DNA of 53,198 nt from Lactifluus volemus (lineage: Eukaryota; Basidiomycota; Agaricomycetes; Russulales; Russulaceae), in contig WTXI01000251.1 in the NCBI GenBank assembly GCA_022376515.1, forward strand, positions 1 through 53,198, read 5' to 3'. Below, one piece after another: positions 12,648 through 24,086 of the stretch. The position numbers and the translations under genes are program-made. How positions within the stretch are numbered: the first letter of the stretch is position 1; the number at the start of each line of letters is the position of its first letter. The notes under the pieces are model-generated. The model did no database searches, was not told where the DNA came from, and worked only from the letters and a program-made list of their open reading frames with translations.

Positions 12648-14131
12648 AATACGAGAGTAGTCGTCAACAAAGGGCGGAAAGAGGAAAAAAAAAAATAGAA
12701 TTCAAGGTAATGATTTCAAATGCAGAACCTGGGAGGATGAAGGGGGGAGAGAGGAAAGAGTGTAAGAGGGTTATGGCAGGACCACGGAACGGAATCAGTT
12801 CGCGATGGGGGAACGGTAAACCGAATCCGTTAATTCGTTCCCTCGGAAGTCGCACACATACACACGGACCAACAAAAAGGGCTGAGGACGTGTGCAGGGC
12901 AGATTCTCGATACGTATGATCACTCTTGACACACCATTTCACGCCGGTCAGCACGAGGCAGACAGGTTGCCGGCTCAAGCCAGACAGGAACCGCAGCTAC
13001 CTGCAAACAAGGGGACCACAAATATAAAACTGAACATTGAACGTGTGGACATGCCATGTTCCGAACTTTCCCCCCTTGGTTGGGTACCTCAGACCAGGTG
13101 ACGTCAAAAGGGCGCCCACGAATACCAAGTTAATGAGCAACTTTCGCCGTGAGAGAGTGCCATTTGGTCGTGTTTACCACGTTTCACTCACGTGGCACTT
13201 GGCATTTCCATTGATCACGTGAATATCCCGTCCTCAGTGACAACTCCCTGTAATATCTCGCACTCATGCCTTTATGCGAAAAGCTCATTTCATTCTAGCT
13301 ACCCCCATGACTAGCTTTGCTCAACGCTCGATCTCTGGTTTGAATATAAGCACCCTAAAATCTGCCCGATACACGGTGACGCCTCGCCGCGGACGACGCA
13401 AGTTAGAGATCGCAGTGGTCCATGTACGATAGCGCCGCACGACCCGATTTCTACCGTTTAGCGCCGAATTATAATGTACAGCGCAGCATACTGCGCTCCA
13501 TGAATTACTTTAACGTAAAGCATAAAATCCGACTTGAATCCCCTCCGATCACTAGGTCAGAGAAGACACAGAAAAGCCGGTCCGAGTAAATCACCTTTTA
13601 TTCCTTCTCCTTCGCGACCCGGTCCAGTCAAAAATTTCTCCGAGTCTTCGCACTACCCCACGAGCCAAATGATCTTACTCATCCTAAATGAGTAAGACCT
13701 CCATATAACTATACCACTCACGATCTCCCAACACTTTCTCTTCTTCTCGTTCACGTTCTCCTCGGGTCCGTTCCCAAGATTCCGTACCCGACTTCTCTCA
13801 GTGTCTCTGCTCGTTTTGGCCTAGCGCCTATCACGAGTTTCTTCAATCATTCAAAGTTTTGTCAACTGTCACACGAGTGAACTTGTGGTCGAACCACGTT
13901 GATATCAAGCACATTCTACCAACTTTTTTCTGGTGTTCTCATGCCCAGTTTTGTCTGGGATATATAGTTCTTTGCCAGATTTAATCGCCCCGTAGGGGAA
14001 ACCGAGCCTTTCTTTTCCCTCCTCACCACGCGACAACTCGCCAGTGTTAACTCCCTTTACTCCCTGACTCGGCTGGCCCTAACAGTTCACACTAGTAGCC
14101 TATCTGGTCCTAGCGGTGCTTGTGGTCAAAG
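12648..14131. promoter_or_regulatory. long divergent intergenic region
   Basis: About 1.5 kb between the small minus-strand gene and the receptor-like gene on the plus strand, so it holds both promoters. From 13560 on it is pyrimidine-rich (runs of CTT/CTC), as is common upstream of fungal starts. No coding exon seen. Confidence 0.35.
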
Positions 14132-15919
14132 ATGAGCGATGTGTTGGCCATTTCCACTAGTACGTGATCAGTGATGTCAAGCGGCAGTTTTGTTGCTCTT
14201 ATTGACAGAGCTTTAAAGCAAACAGCACTGCCATTGACACTCACCACCTACAAGTCTTGTTCGACGTTTGGTTCGGCTTTCATATTGCCGGCAGCCAAGT
14301 CTTGCTCCCTATCCTCCTCGCAACATTTATGTTCACCAAGGCGAGGCGTGATGCCACCCTGATTAACCTTGGCGCGGCTTTAATGTTGTCGAGCATCTGT
14401 AACTGCCTTCTGTCAGTCGTCTCTCCGAATCGTTCTCTGCCCCTTATCTCCACTCATCCCTGGATTAAAGTTTATATACAAATGAGTATCTTGGACCAGA
14501 ACCAAAGAAGCCATTGTGCATTTTACAGGCGGCTGGCTTTGGTGCAAGCGGCCCAATGTTTGTATCTTTATCCCACTTTGTTTCTGGCATACTCAGCAGA
14601 GACCCCCCCCCCTTTTTTTTTTTTTTGGTTCTGTAGGTGGTCCGTTGCTGCGTTGACTCTAATATTGCAAATTCGGTCAAGAGTGGAGCTGAAAACCGAG
14701 CAGTGGATTTTTCCTGTACGCCCCTTCGTTTCTAATGTTGACGCGTGAATAACAAACGAGACAGATGCTCATAGCTCCGTATATTGTCTTCGCCTTTTTT
14801 GCAGTAATAGTCGCTGTGGTGCGTCCTCACCGATCTCGCCTGCGGAGATTCGCTAATACCCATTTTCCAAATAGTTGGGTGCGCAACATCCAGATAAAGT
14901 AACACGCGCTCGTCGCACTCTCTATTGTTCACTAGACTCACGCGCCATGTATGTGCGAATCCCTTTTGCGCTTGTCGGCCTTCGGTAGCCCATGCCCACA
15001 CGCGTATCTCTTCTCAACCCTAGATCTCTGGTCTCGATTGGATTCACCTCTATCGTCTCCCTCTTCTCTATCGGTCTCGCAGGTATGCCTTCGTCGTAGT
15101 TACCACCTACAACCATATTGATTCCTATATTTCACAGCGACCATGAGCTTCCGGATATACAGCTTCTTGCGTATGTTGCGCCGAGCCCGACGACCGCAAA
15201 TTCGCATCATCCCGCTTGCGATACGGCTGGTCATTTTCATGATCTATCTCTTTTTCGCATTGGTGTGCGTTTCCTCTCTATTTCCCGGAGTTGCCGTCCT
15301 TCTTCTCACAATCTTCGTCGCGTCGTGCGCGGGCTCGCCGCGCCATTTCAGGACTAGCCTCTGGTCCATACGGGATCGTCACACATTCATACGGGACATC
15401 TACACAGCGACCTGTGAGTACTCGAGAGGCACCAAATTCCGCCGTTCCTTTCCTTCGGGTCTGTTCCCGATCCCTAAATTGTCCCCCTTTTTTTCGCAAT
15501 TCGCAGTTGGCGTCGCTTATTTCCTCGTGTTTGGAACACAAAAAGACGTGCTGCGAGCATGGCGCATCTGGTACAAGAACGCTCCCGGTGACACAAAAAC
15601 AGTCTTCACTGGAGGCAGCAGCACCACCTCATGTACGGACGGGCAAACTGCGGCCGACTCGGGCCAAACCGCCGCCGCCGCCGTCCAAATCGACACTTTT
15701 TCGGATCTGCAGTCGAGGTCGAGAGGCGCCACCACGGTATCGACGAAGACGACGGTTTCAGATACGGCGACGGCAACTCGGAGCCCATCACCAAATGAGT
15801 TTTACCCTCCACAAGCAGCTGCGGCCGCCGCAGGATTCGGCACCCCGCACACCGCGGCCCATTACGCATCCAAGAACATGCGCATCATCTTCTCGTCGAC
15901 GACGCGGACCGAGGCCTGA
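14132..15919 (+). CDS. seven-helix receptor-like membrane protein
   Basis: Nine exons reconstructed: 14132-14163, 14211-14411, 14471-14557, 14637-14715, 14765-14818, 14875-14984, 15024-15082, 15138-15413, 15507-15919; about 436 residues, phases consistent. Seven hydrophobic segments alternate with loops. Family-like blocks include CLLLY, GPEPKKPLC, a PMWSVAALTLILQ helix, LIAPYIVF, HPDKVTRARR and the last helix ending FGTQKDVLRAW. The cytoplasmic tail is Ala/Thr/Ser-rich with an Ala run. It resembles an agaricomycete GPCR-like group of unknown ligand. Weak points are the first intron (donor GTGATC), the 39-nt intron at 14985-15023 and a hydrophobic stretch after helix 6 that may hide another intron. 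Confidence 0.65.
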
Positions 15920-16524
15920 TCTGACCTCTTTTACGGAATTTACCTTTTTTTCGTTAATATATTTTTTATCCCATTTTTATTTCATACTTTTTAAGTACTT
16001 GATGGAAATTTCTAGGGAGTGTCTCACGAAACGGCCGGTTTTTGTACCCCTCCGCGGTGTGTTTTATTTTTAATTTTACCCTCATCCCTGCCCTCTTATT
16101 CACGTTTCTTTATTCATAATTTCAACCTCTAGACCCACACAGCACCGAAGATGTATTGTAGTTTCTGGTACTATCATAGAATAAGAACCACGTTACGTCG
16201 TAACTTGCATAGTCGTGTAAGTCTTGTTCGAGGCCATCAGGGACGGCTATCGTTCCGTAATAGCCTGCTACCACATCCGATGCCAATAGACACCCACGTA
16301 ATAACAACCGCGTGGCATTGGGGTCCTGACGCCTATTCATTCATTCAGACTTCGTCTACAACCTTAAAATTCCGTTAACGAACTAAAAAAAGGAGTGGGG
16401 GCGATGTGACGACAAATAATATTAAGGTGCGTGGTTACTGTAGCAATTATGAAATTCCGCTAAAAAGCAGAGCGACGGCTAAAGCGCTAAAGAGGAAGTT
16501 GTGCGATCCTCGTTCCGCCACCAT
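15920..16524. other. intergenic, convergent 3' ends
   Basis: 3' flanks of the receptor-like gene and TIM50. T-rich at 15940-16080. The minus strand near 16200-16250 has a faint likeness to the end of the small gene at 12.1 kb, too weak to call a pseudogene. Confidence 0.35.
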
Positions 16525-18554
16525 CTATGCGGGGCCGACTTTTCCAACCACGCCATCTTTTGGGCCCACCTTGCCAGGTTCGCCGACATCCTTCTTGTCC
16601 TCACCTACACCTGGCGTAGGAGGTGGGAGAGGTCCCCCGCTAAATGTTGTTGCAAGGCTGGACCACAACGGGCCGCTCATAGCGTTCGCCTGGGCCTGAC
16701 GATCTGCCTCAATCAGGGCGTCAAACTCGGCCTTGTGTTCTCTAATGTACTTTTGTTCCTCTCGGTAGAAGTTTTGCGCCTCGCGACGTTTCGCTTCCAA
16801 GTAGGTTAGAGGGAGCGGTTGCGGATGCTGGGAATTATGAGAGAAAAATAAAACGTGGAAATGGTGTGAAGCAGGTGAGTTCGGGTGGGTGCAGAGGTGC
16901 TAAAAGGGGCTAACCTTGTCTGCGCTGCTGGAGAAGAGGGAGCTTACGGTGAAGCCGCCGCTGCTCAAACCCTGCTAAACAGTCAGTCGCGGATATGACG
17001 TTGGGCGTGCTGAGACGTACCTTTCCACCTCCTCGTGCCTTCCACTCCTCTATGAATGCTTGCTTATTTGCCGCCTCCTTCTTGGCATATTCGAGTGGGA
17101 TATCTTTTCCCTCATACGCTTTGAGAATCGCACGGACATCCGAGGGTTTGTAGATACCGATGGCTGTTAATCTCCGTGCTCAGTCGAGACAGCGAAGCGA
17201 TCAAAAGTGAGGCTCACATTCGAGGAAAGGTATGAGCTCGATAAGTCCTTTGTCACCAGGTGCACCTTTCCATGGCTTTACGATAACGGCGTTCTCGGGG
17301 TTAGGCGTGACGTGCTCAGGGTGTGTATCGAGCTGCACGCATACATGACACATCAGAGAAGCGGGAATAGATAAAAAGTCTGAATGCATACGATGATGAC
17401 ATGATCGAGTGGCCTGTTGAGATATGACAAGTCCTTCACAGGGCCATTCTCGGAACTGCGCGTAGATTCGCGGAAGAGCTTGTACATGATAAAGAAGTTG
17501 TACGGGTCCAGCTTTTCAATGATCGGCAATGCGGTCTATCACGGGCATTTTGATAGGTTCAGTGCAATTTCATTCAACAACGGGGGTCGTGCGCGTACAT
17601 AGTGGTGTTGCGTTGTGAAAATGACAATCTCATAAAATTGGGAGAGATACGCGAGGAAATAGTCAACGCCAGGGCGTTTTGCGGTGCGCCAGCCATGTTG
17701 ACGCTACAAGCAATTATTCAGCACGGCCAAAAGAAAAAAAAAAGAAAAAAGAGTGAGAGGGCGAAGCTACTGACGTCCCAAGTACTGGTTACCAATAAAT
17801 CATCGATCGAGAGCAACAGTGTATACGGCTTCTGGTGAGGCGGTGGGAGCATCGGCGGGAGAAGTTCTTGCCAGATCGGTTTCGAGAAGTACTATGAAGC
17901 AGCGCGATCAGCAAAAAAAAAGGGAAGGGAAGGGAAGGGAGATGATTAAAACTGGCGACCAGGCCCACGTACATCGAACATGGACGAGAATCGGCTCGTG
18001 GTACGACCCCATCGTGAATCCGGCAACGCTTCACCTCTCTAAACGGACGTCAGCTTCGTGCAGTGGTGTACTGCACACAAACCAAAAAAAAAAAAAAAAT
18101 TGTGACGCACCACTTGTCTCGATACGATTTCATCCTGAGTCCACTCGCGTCCAAGGTAAACACAACCGCCGAGCAACCCAAAGGCAAATATACCAAGAGA
18201 GACACGACCCAACTGCCTCCTCCTCCGCTCTATACTCGACAAACTGTCTTTGGAAGATTTTGCGCCGGTGCGTTCTCGTCCCGTGCCGGGTTCGGGCGGC
18301 GCAAAGTCGAGCGAAAGTGACCTCGTCGTCGCGGAGGAACCTGGCTCGGACACGTTCAGGGAATCTGTGGAAGCGCTTTGAGAAGGCGGAGGAGGAGGGG
18401 CATCGTCGGTTGATGATGATGGAGATGGGCCACCCTGTATTGAATTTTTTGGAGGCCTTGGCCCTGTTTTCGCAGAAAAGGTGTGAGTAAAAGGCAGTAT
18501 GTGTGAGGAAGCTACCGCGCGGCGAGTTGTGCGGATGAGAAGGGTTGAGAACAT
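16525..18554 (-). CDS. TIM50: mitochondrial import receptor subunit Tim50
   Basis: Tim50 is the TIM23-complex subunit in the inner mitochondrial membrane that takes presequence proteins from TOM. Exon 1 (18554-18126, 143 residues) starts [14 protein letters not shown], a basic targeting peptide, followed by a Pro/Ser-rich stretch and one membrane helix ([19 protein letters not shown]). Later exons give [27 protein letters not shown], the FCP1-like block [74 protein letters not shown] and [15 protein letters not shown]: the Tim50 core in order. The phosphatase-type DxDx(T/V) signature is degenerate, as expected for Tim50. A charged coiled segment and a Gly/Pro-rich tail end the protein. All joins are GT-AG. 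Confidence 0.93.
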
Positions 18555-18741
18555 CAGTTCAACTTTACCGCGAGAGCAGCTGAGAGCGACACGGTGAGGG
18601 CCAACCGGTGACCGGGCCGGTCCATGAGCTGCATGAGCTAGAGACTCAACTTGGTATTCTAAGTTACACGGATACATTCGTAATTACAGCCTCTCCATGC
18701 TGTGAATATGCACGCCGCACCAACGCGTCATCATTGACCTA

Positions 18742-20425
18742 CTAACGTCCTTTGTTTCGAGTAGATGTGTACCCCAAAATGGAGCCTGCCCAAAGGCTGG
18801 CAGTGGACTTCTCTGATGGTGAGGGTGCTCGTGGGGGTGCAGTAGCCGAGGATGCAGCGGTCCATGCTCGCAAGACAGGTGAGGATGTCCGCGGAGGCGC
18901 AGCAGCAGAGGATGCGGCAGCCCATGCTTGCAAGACCGGTGAGGGGGTTCGTGGAGGTGCAGTAGCCGAGGATGCGGCAGTCCATGCTCGTAAGACCGTA
19001 TCAAGGGTTAAAGGCGGTCGTTCAGTACGTTCAGTACGTTCGATGGTCGGAGTCACGGAGGCCGATGAGCCTACAGCCTCAATATCTTCAACGGCGGCGC
19101 TTGGTTTCTCGATCGGATTATTCTGCATTCCCGATTCGCCTGAGATGGACTCGAACTCTGAATCGCTCCTTTCAGCTGCCAACTTTTCTTTCGGGGCACG
19201 TATCTTCTTTTTGCCCTTCTTCCGGCTCTTCACTTTCCGGACACATGCTTCATTTGTGCTGTCTTCTGACCCGTCCTTGGAAAATGTCAATGACTTGCAT
19301 TTTGTCAAAGGCACGACCGCAATGGACGTACTATGTATTCATCGCTTCCATGCCCTTCGTCCACTTTAGCCGAGCACACTGCCTCCTTACAAATGCTCAC
19401 TTCCGTGGCCGTGCCAAATGCCACAGCCACCGTGGTGCTTGGTTCCCGTTTAGAGACTCCACTCTTGACTCTAGTGGGCAAGGAGTCGTCGTCACCAGCC
19501 ACACTGGAGAGCATATCAGCTCGCACGACTTCTATATGGCGAGAGAGCTCAGCCGCATCAACTGGAGGCGTGTCGTTACGAATGTTCTCCCGCACAGTAG
19601 CCACAAGGACGACGTCTTCAATGTTCAGTTGACGGGCCTCTTTCAGGGTAACAGGCATCGCCCTTGTGCACAGCGCAGAGAGGGCAGGAAGCACCCAACT
19701 GTCCACGGCGTAGGCACGCGCGAGAAGCAGTTGATCGAATGGGGTTGGGGGTTCGATCGAACTCAGGGCCAGGTTGCGCAGAGAAGCAAATTCCCAGCGC
19801 GTGGATAGGTGAAGAACAGATTTCCATTGTTCATACGAGAGATTACGTCCTTCAAAATCCCTACGCGTGTGCATTGTTTCCATAAATGGGTCAAAAGGGA
19901 AAGGGGTTCTGGATAACTCACTCGGGATATAGGACCAAGAGGAAAGCTTCGAAGTCCTTTCGTTCCACGTCACTGAGTGACACAATTGTAGGGAATGCTT
20001 CATGATCGCGGACACCAAGCAGGGCGAATTTGGTGGAGAATTGGACAGAATCGCGAGAGAAAAAGTATCGATGGACGCAGAAGAGGGTGCCATCGACCTG
20101 AAAGATCGTCGATGAGCCGGGTGCGCAGCAGACCGATATTTGGGATTGGGGTGACACAAACCAGAAAAGTGATATTGCCGTCCTTAAAAAAGTACTTGTC
20201 GTGCCGCACAAACGAATCCTCCGAGGCAAGCTGTATTCCATCGCTCCCGCCTGAAATCGTGGCGCCCTGGGGCAAAGGGGCACCGAAAGCAGTAGGGGAT
20301 ATCACGTCGGGATTTGAGAATATGGAGTCGAAGGAAACGATGGAAACACCACTCGCACTTGACAGGGTGGGCGAGTTGCAGATATCGTCGCCCACGCAAG
20401 GGGCCGAACCAGTAGGGGATGTCAT
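18742..20425 (-). CDS. BTB/POZ protein A (array member 1)
   Basis: First of eight related genes. From the ATG at 20425 (20443 also possible): Ser-rich leader, conserved box RHDKYFFKDGNITFL, intron, BTB core (VDGTLFCVHRYFFSRDS to FLLVLYPE), intron, then the helical segment DFEGRNLSYEQWKSVL through RWEFASLRNLAL, PPTPFDQLLLARAY and IEDVVLVATVREN. BTB domains dimerise and often bind Cullin-3; that function is known for the fold, not shown here. A last intron with donor GTACGT leads to a tail with a Lys-rich stretch (KSRKKGKKK) and three 20-residue Ala/Pro repeats (VLRAWTAASSATAPPRTPSP and variants). The tail is unlike that of any other member. Confidence 0.85.
18812..19000 (-). repeat. 60-bp tandem coding repeat in BTB-A tail
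   Basis: Three head-to-tail units of 60 bases in the tail of BTB-A, each encoding about 20 residues of the pattern VLxAWxAASSAxAPPRxxSP. The period is a multiple of three, so unit gain or loss would keep frame. Confidence 0.85.
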
Positions 20426-21133
20426 GAGGAGAGATATACCCATCTCAAGGCGCACGCGTTAGACACACACTCGAAGCTTTCCTCGAGGCAGCGCTCCGTA
20501 AAAGTTCCCACGCCTCCATTGTCTACCCACGCCCAAGTAGACTTTGGGAGACGACCACGCCGCTTGCACTTACTACTTAGATTTGCTTCTCCTTTTAAAT
20601 TCCTGTCATCTTCTTAACCAACTCTCCTACCCTTTCCCCGTAGCCCTGTGCCTCCTCTTACTCGCCGCTTGTGCATGTGCATGCACTTACTTCTATTATA
20701 AACCGTTCTGTGGCGCAATGCTCAGTTCCCTTGTACCATTTCCAAAAATACTAGAACGTGACTCAGAAATCTATTGGAGCTAGCGTGTGTACATCTGAGT
20801 GTCTAAGAAGATGAATCTACATAAAAAATGCATATGACGGAACTGATGATGGAAGCCAAGGAGTACATGATAGCTATGGATATGTGCTCTTGTAGGCTCG
20901 AGGTAACTTGTCTGGCTCATCCAACAAGTTGAAAGGGGTTGTATTGGATTTCTCCTGGCTTCTGATTTGAAATACTGACATATTTTGAACCAGAGGCTGA
21001 CAGGAACACCATAGGAACCTGCAGAGTGCCCGCACACGCTCAGTTGGCCCCAATACCGAGGGCCTGGAGAAATTGATAATGCTTTGCATTGATGCTTGAT
21101 GGCACAGTTGAGGCATTGAGCATATAGGGCTTA
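20426..21133. other. intergenic upstream of BTB-A
   Basis: Promoter side of BTB-A. No TATA box stands out and no other gene is supported; pyrimidine-rich near 20570-20700. Confidence 0.3.
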
Positions 21134-21239
21134 TTCGAAACCTGTTCGTGAAGTGGTCTAATGGAACACTTCACGAACAGGTTTCGAACAAGTTTCTTCT
21201 CATACTAGCCGCTAGTATGAGAAGTAATGAAGAAACTTG
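21134..21239. repeat. two back-to-back long inverted repeats
   Basis: Hairpin 1 has perfect 22-bp arms (21134-21155 and 21167-21188, beginning TTCGAAACCTG) with an 11-base loop. Hairpin 2 follows directly: a 20-bp left arm (21189-21208, CAAGTTTCTT...) and its complement at 21212-21239 interrupted by an 8-base insert TAATGAAG at 21225-21232. Could be a small transposon remnant or a structured element; no flanking target duplication recognised. Confidence 0.9.
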
Positions 21240-22250
21240 ATATCGCAGCATCTCGATCCCACAATAATTTAATATGTTCGCGGTCACGATCGAATGGTAA
21301 TAAATGGAAGCTAAAGTGAATGTGGGTCAAAGCAGGTGGTCCAAGACAAGCGAAGGTTCTGAAGTGTGACTTTCGTCATGATCGATGCGTCAGTAATTGA
21401 CGCTTAACATCGCAGTTAGGGAGAGAAGAGCGAAATTGGATCACTAGGCGATCTAGCTGAGGCATGAGTGAAAGGCTGTGGAACCACCGCTCCAACCACC
21501 GTATCACCACCACTGGCAGTCGTCCTACCGGTGGTGCTTTTGGAATCCCTGACCACGACTGTCCCTGGCTGGAAAACAGGATCGGCTGTTGTTGCGCACT
21601 GGAAGGAGCGAGACACGGAACCGTTGAGTTCTGTTGCCGAACCAGGCCATAATAGTAGAAAATCGCTGAGGACAAGCTAATCCCATCTTTTTTTTAAAAA
21701 AATCTGCATTTATATACCACAACATGTGACTATGACAAAGACGCGGACCCCGAACTACGGGAAAGGTACAGGCGGTGGTACTAGAAAATGCCAACGATGT
21801 TGGCCTTAACCTTGCTTGAAGGGGTACAGTATGAGACCAAAGAGACAAGAACCGGACATGTATATGCACTGGCAGATGCTGATGGAAGTATTCCCACCTT
21901 CTGTGCAATTTCATCAGCAAATTCGCTGTGTATCTTTCGTGCCATGATAGAGACCACGACCACAACATGGATTGTGATTAAGAAAGAGATAGGGACCGTG
22001 ATAGAAGGGACTCTGGTAAGCCTTTCCTTTATCTGACACCTCTCTTTTTCAACCCTCTTGGTATCTCGTTCAACGCTTGTTTCAAGTTGGTCAATTGGTA
22101 CAAGTTATTTATTACAGTATCTGGTACTATCTGTGCAGTAAACACTTTAAATGACTGGTACTGTATGCTATTGAGTGCATTCTTCGACATTGTCCCCCTG
22201 CAAGAGTAGAGGGAATTCATGATGGATGGGAGGATCTATGTCCAAGAAAT
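21240..22250. other. intergenic, no supported gene
   Basis: Coding-like scraps on both strands (for example 21416-21616 minus, and 21788-22018 plus ending in a GTAAGC donor) that do not join into a gene. A decayed gene is possible. Confidence 0.3.
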
Positions 22251-22334
22251 GACCACCAACCATGCCCAAGCAAGAAGGGCAAGGTGGTGATAGAGGTGAA
22301 CAGGGTTCTGGAGGTGACAGGGTCATCAAGTAGG

Positions 22335-23000
22335 GCCCGGTGCAGGCCCGCAGCCGGGACCCATACACGGATCAATACGGAATCCAAGACGACGAGACGC
22401 GGAGCGGGGAGGCTCGCGACCCCGAACGTGCCGGAAGTTCTTCATCAAGCCATGCCAATGCGGAGGGTCAGACTCAGAGCCAGATGCACAGTCGGGCATT
22501 GCATAGTCCAATGCTATCGCTGCATCGACGTGCAGCGAGGGTCCTCGATCCGCAGGGCCACACAAAGCGGCACGAGCGTCGCAGCAGCACAGGCGGTGCT
22601 CTGCTGTCCAGCGTCGGTAGTACGATCGGGCGTCACCGGTGGCCGTCGACTAGTTATGGGATACGTCCGTCGACCAGTTATGGCACTCCTACTACCACTA
22701 CCACCCCGGGACAGCTGTCGACCAGTCACCGTCACGGTACTGTGAGGCAGCAGGGTACGGATGAGCGACCGTTCTCGCAGGCTGGGGAGGAGGGTGCAAC
22801 GCTATCGCTGCATCGACATGCGGCGACGGTCCTCGATCTGGAGGGCCACACGAAGCGGCACGAGCGTCGCAGCCGCTCTGCTGTCCAGCGTTGGTAGTAC
22901 GATCGGGCGTCACCGGCGGCCGTCGACTAGTTATGGGACACGTCCATCAACCAGTTATGGCACTCCTACTACCACTCCACGCCGGGACGGCCGTTGACCA
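22335..23000 (+). pseudogene. Ser/Arg-rich repeat ORF, probably decayed
   Basis: Plus-strand frame to 22897 rich in Ser, Arg, His and Thr, without ATG and broken by a frame change in its second repeat; the same peptide pattern (LLSSVGSTIGRHR, PSTSYGTPTTT) continues in another frame to 22997. It lies on the 288-bp tandem duplication. I do not recognise the product. It may be a broken gene or repeat DNA that is open by chance. Confidence 0.4.
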
Positions 23001-23063
23001 GTCACGGTCACGGTGCTGTGGGGCGGCAGGGTACGGGTGAGCGACCGTTCTCGCAGGCTGATG
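22512..23063. repeat. tandem duplication, about 280-bp unit, two copies
   Basis: Block starting GCTATCGCTGCATCGAC at 22513 recurs at 22801 (offset 288); GCGACCGTTCTCGCAGGCTG recurs at 22765 and 23041 (offset 276). The units match over most of their length with small indels. Confidence 0.9.
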
Positions 23064-23582
23064 GAGACGCACTACCACGACCACGACCACTGCCCAACCA
23101 GCAGACGATCACTTTCATTTGGCCACATTGCATCCAGAGGATTCCCCACGTCGCTCGAATTTCCCTGCGAGAGGCAAAAATTTGCCACCGATCCCGCGCG
23201 ATTTCGGTGCGACACCTACAACATCCACACCAGCTGATGGCTTCGTTGGTTTTATCTTCGTTGCACGCCTCGACATCCAGGAGATGCGAAAATTCACCAA
23301 CTTCATAGGCACGTGCGATTGCTACGGTGATAGAACCTTGCTCGGATCGTGAGGGAGAGGTGTGAGAAGCATAAAGAAATGAGACGACATACCAGCTGAC
23401 CAACCAGGCCTCACACGTCAACAGAAGTAGAGACAAAGGTGGTCACAAAACATACCCGTTAAGGCGAGCACACATGATTTTCATTGATTCAGAACAGACA
23501 TAAATGGCAGGTTAACGTAATATTTCTGGTCGGGACGATCCAAAAAGGCTCAACGGATGACCGACAAAGGAAAAAAATCACG
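23064..23582. other. intergenic, no supported gene
   Basis: Short open frames on both strands between the tandem repeat and the hairpin cluster; none has a recognisable domain. Confidence 0.3.
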
Positions 23583-23653
23583 TGTAAGTTGATTGGAAAC
23601 CTTACGTGTACGGGCGTGATTACGCCCGCATTGATACCTTGCAAAGCAAGGTA
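23582..23653. repeat. cluster of short hairpins
   Basis: CGGGCGT/ACGCCCG with a GATT loop (23611-23628) and TACCTTGC/GCAAGGTA with an AAA loop (23635-23653), preceded by an imperfect pair CACGTGTAAG/CTTACGTG. The sequence after the last hairpin reads TAATGAAGAAA, the same string found inside hairpin 2 of the element at 21.2 kb. Confidence 0.75.
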
Positions 23654-23745
23654 ATGAAGAAAGGAGAGTAGCGGTAAAAACTAGACGGAAGTGTGGCGTT
23701 AGGAGACGGGAAGGGTATATTAACGGGAACTGCAGGTGTGGGGCA

Positions 23746-24084
23746 TTAACCTGGGTCCCAGGATTGTCTTGGGAGCATGCAGGCGTGGGTGGTCTTGCTT
23801 AGCGCTGCGCCACCTTGGAAGGAGCTGAGAAGGACGGGCAGTGAGGAGTCACGGCCATTTGGTTGCAGGATGTCCCGTCGGGCGTCGGTGTATAATGGGC
23901 AGGAAGAGATTACGTGTTCTACAGTTTGGAGGGGCGCCGCATGGGGAGCTGGTGGGCAGGTCAAGTCAATCCCATCCGAAGTCGGTAAAGTACTGGGTGC
24001 ACGTGTTCGGCCCGTATCGGTCCGAGTTTTCGAGCCGTTCTGCCAGTTCACCCGTACAAGCGGGTTAGTTGCTGTCAAGGTCAA
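23746..24084 (-). mobile_element. LINE (non-LTR retrotransposon) 3' remnant
   Basis: Minus-strand frame with LQTVEHVISSCPLYTDARRD followed by a Ser/Leu-rich stretch. This matches the Cys/His-bearing end that follows the RNase H region of fungal LINE proteins (pattern C..G..L.T.EHV...CPLY..AR). The upstream parts of the element are absent and the expected CPCG appears degraded to CPPAPHA, so it is a fragment. It abuts the uL30m start codon on the other strand. Confidence 0.55.
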
Positions 24085-24086
24085 AG

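Noticed and set aside
16122..16340. Possible second copy of the small gene at 12.1 kb
   Set aside because: Likeness limited to a short stretch; could be chance.
21376..22036. Coding-like scraps on both strands as a gene
   Set aside because: Could not be joined into any consistent exon set; may be decayed.
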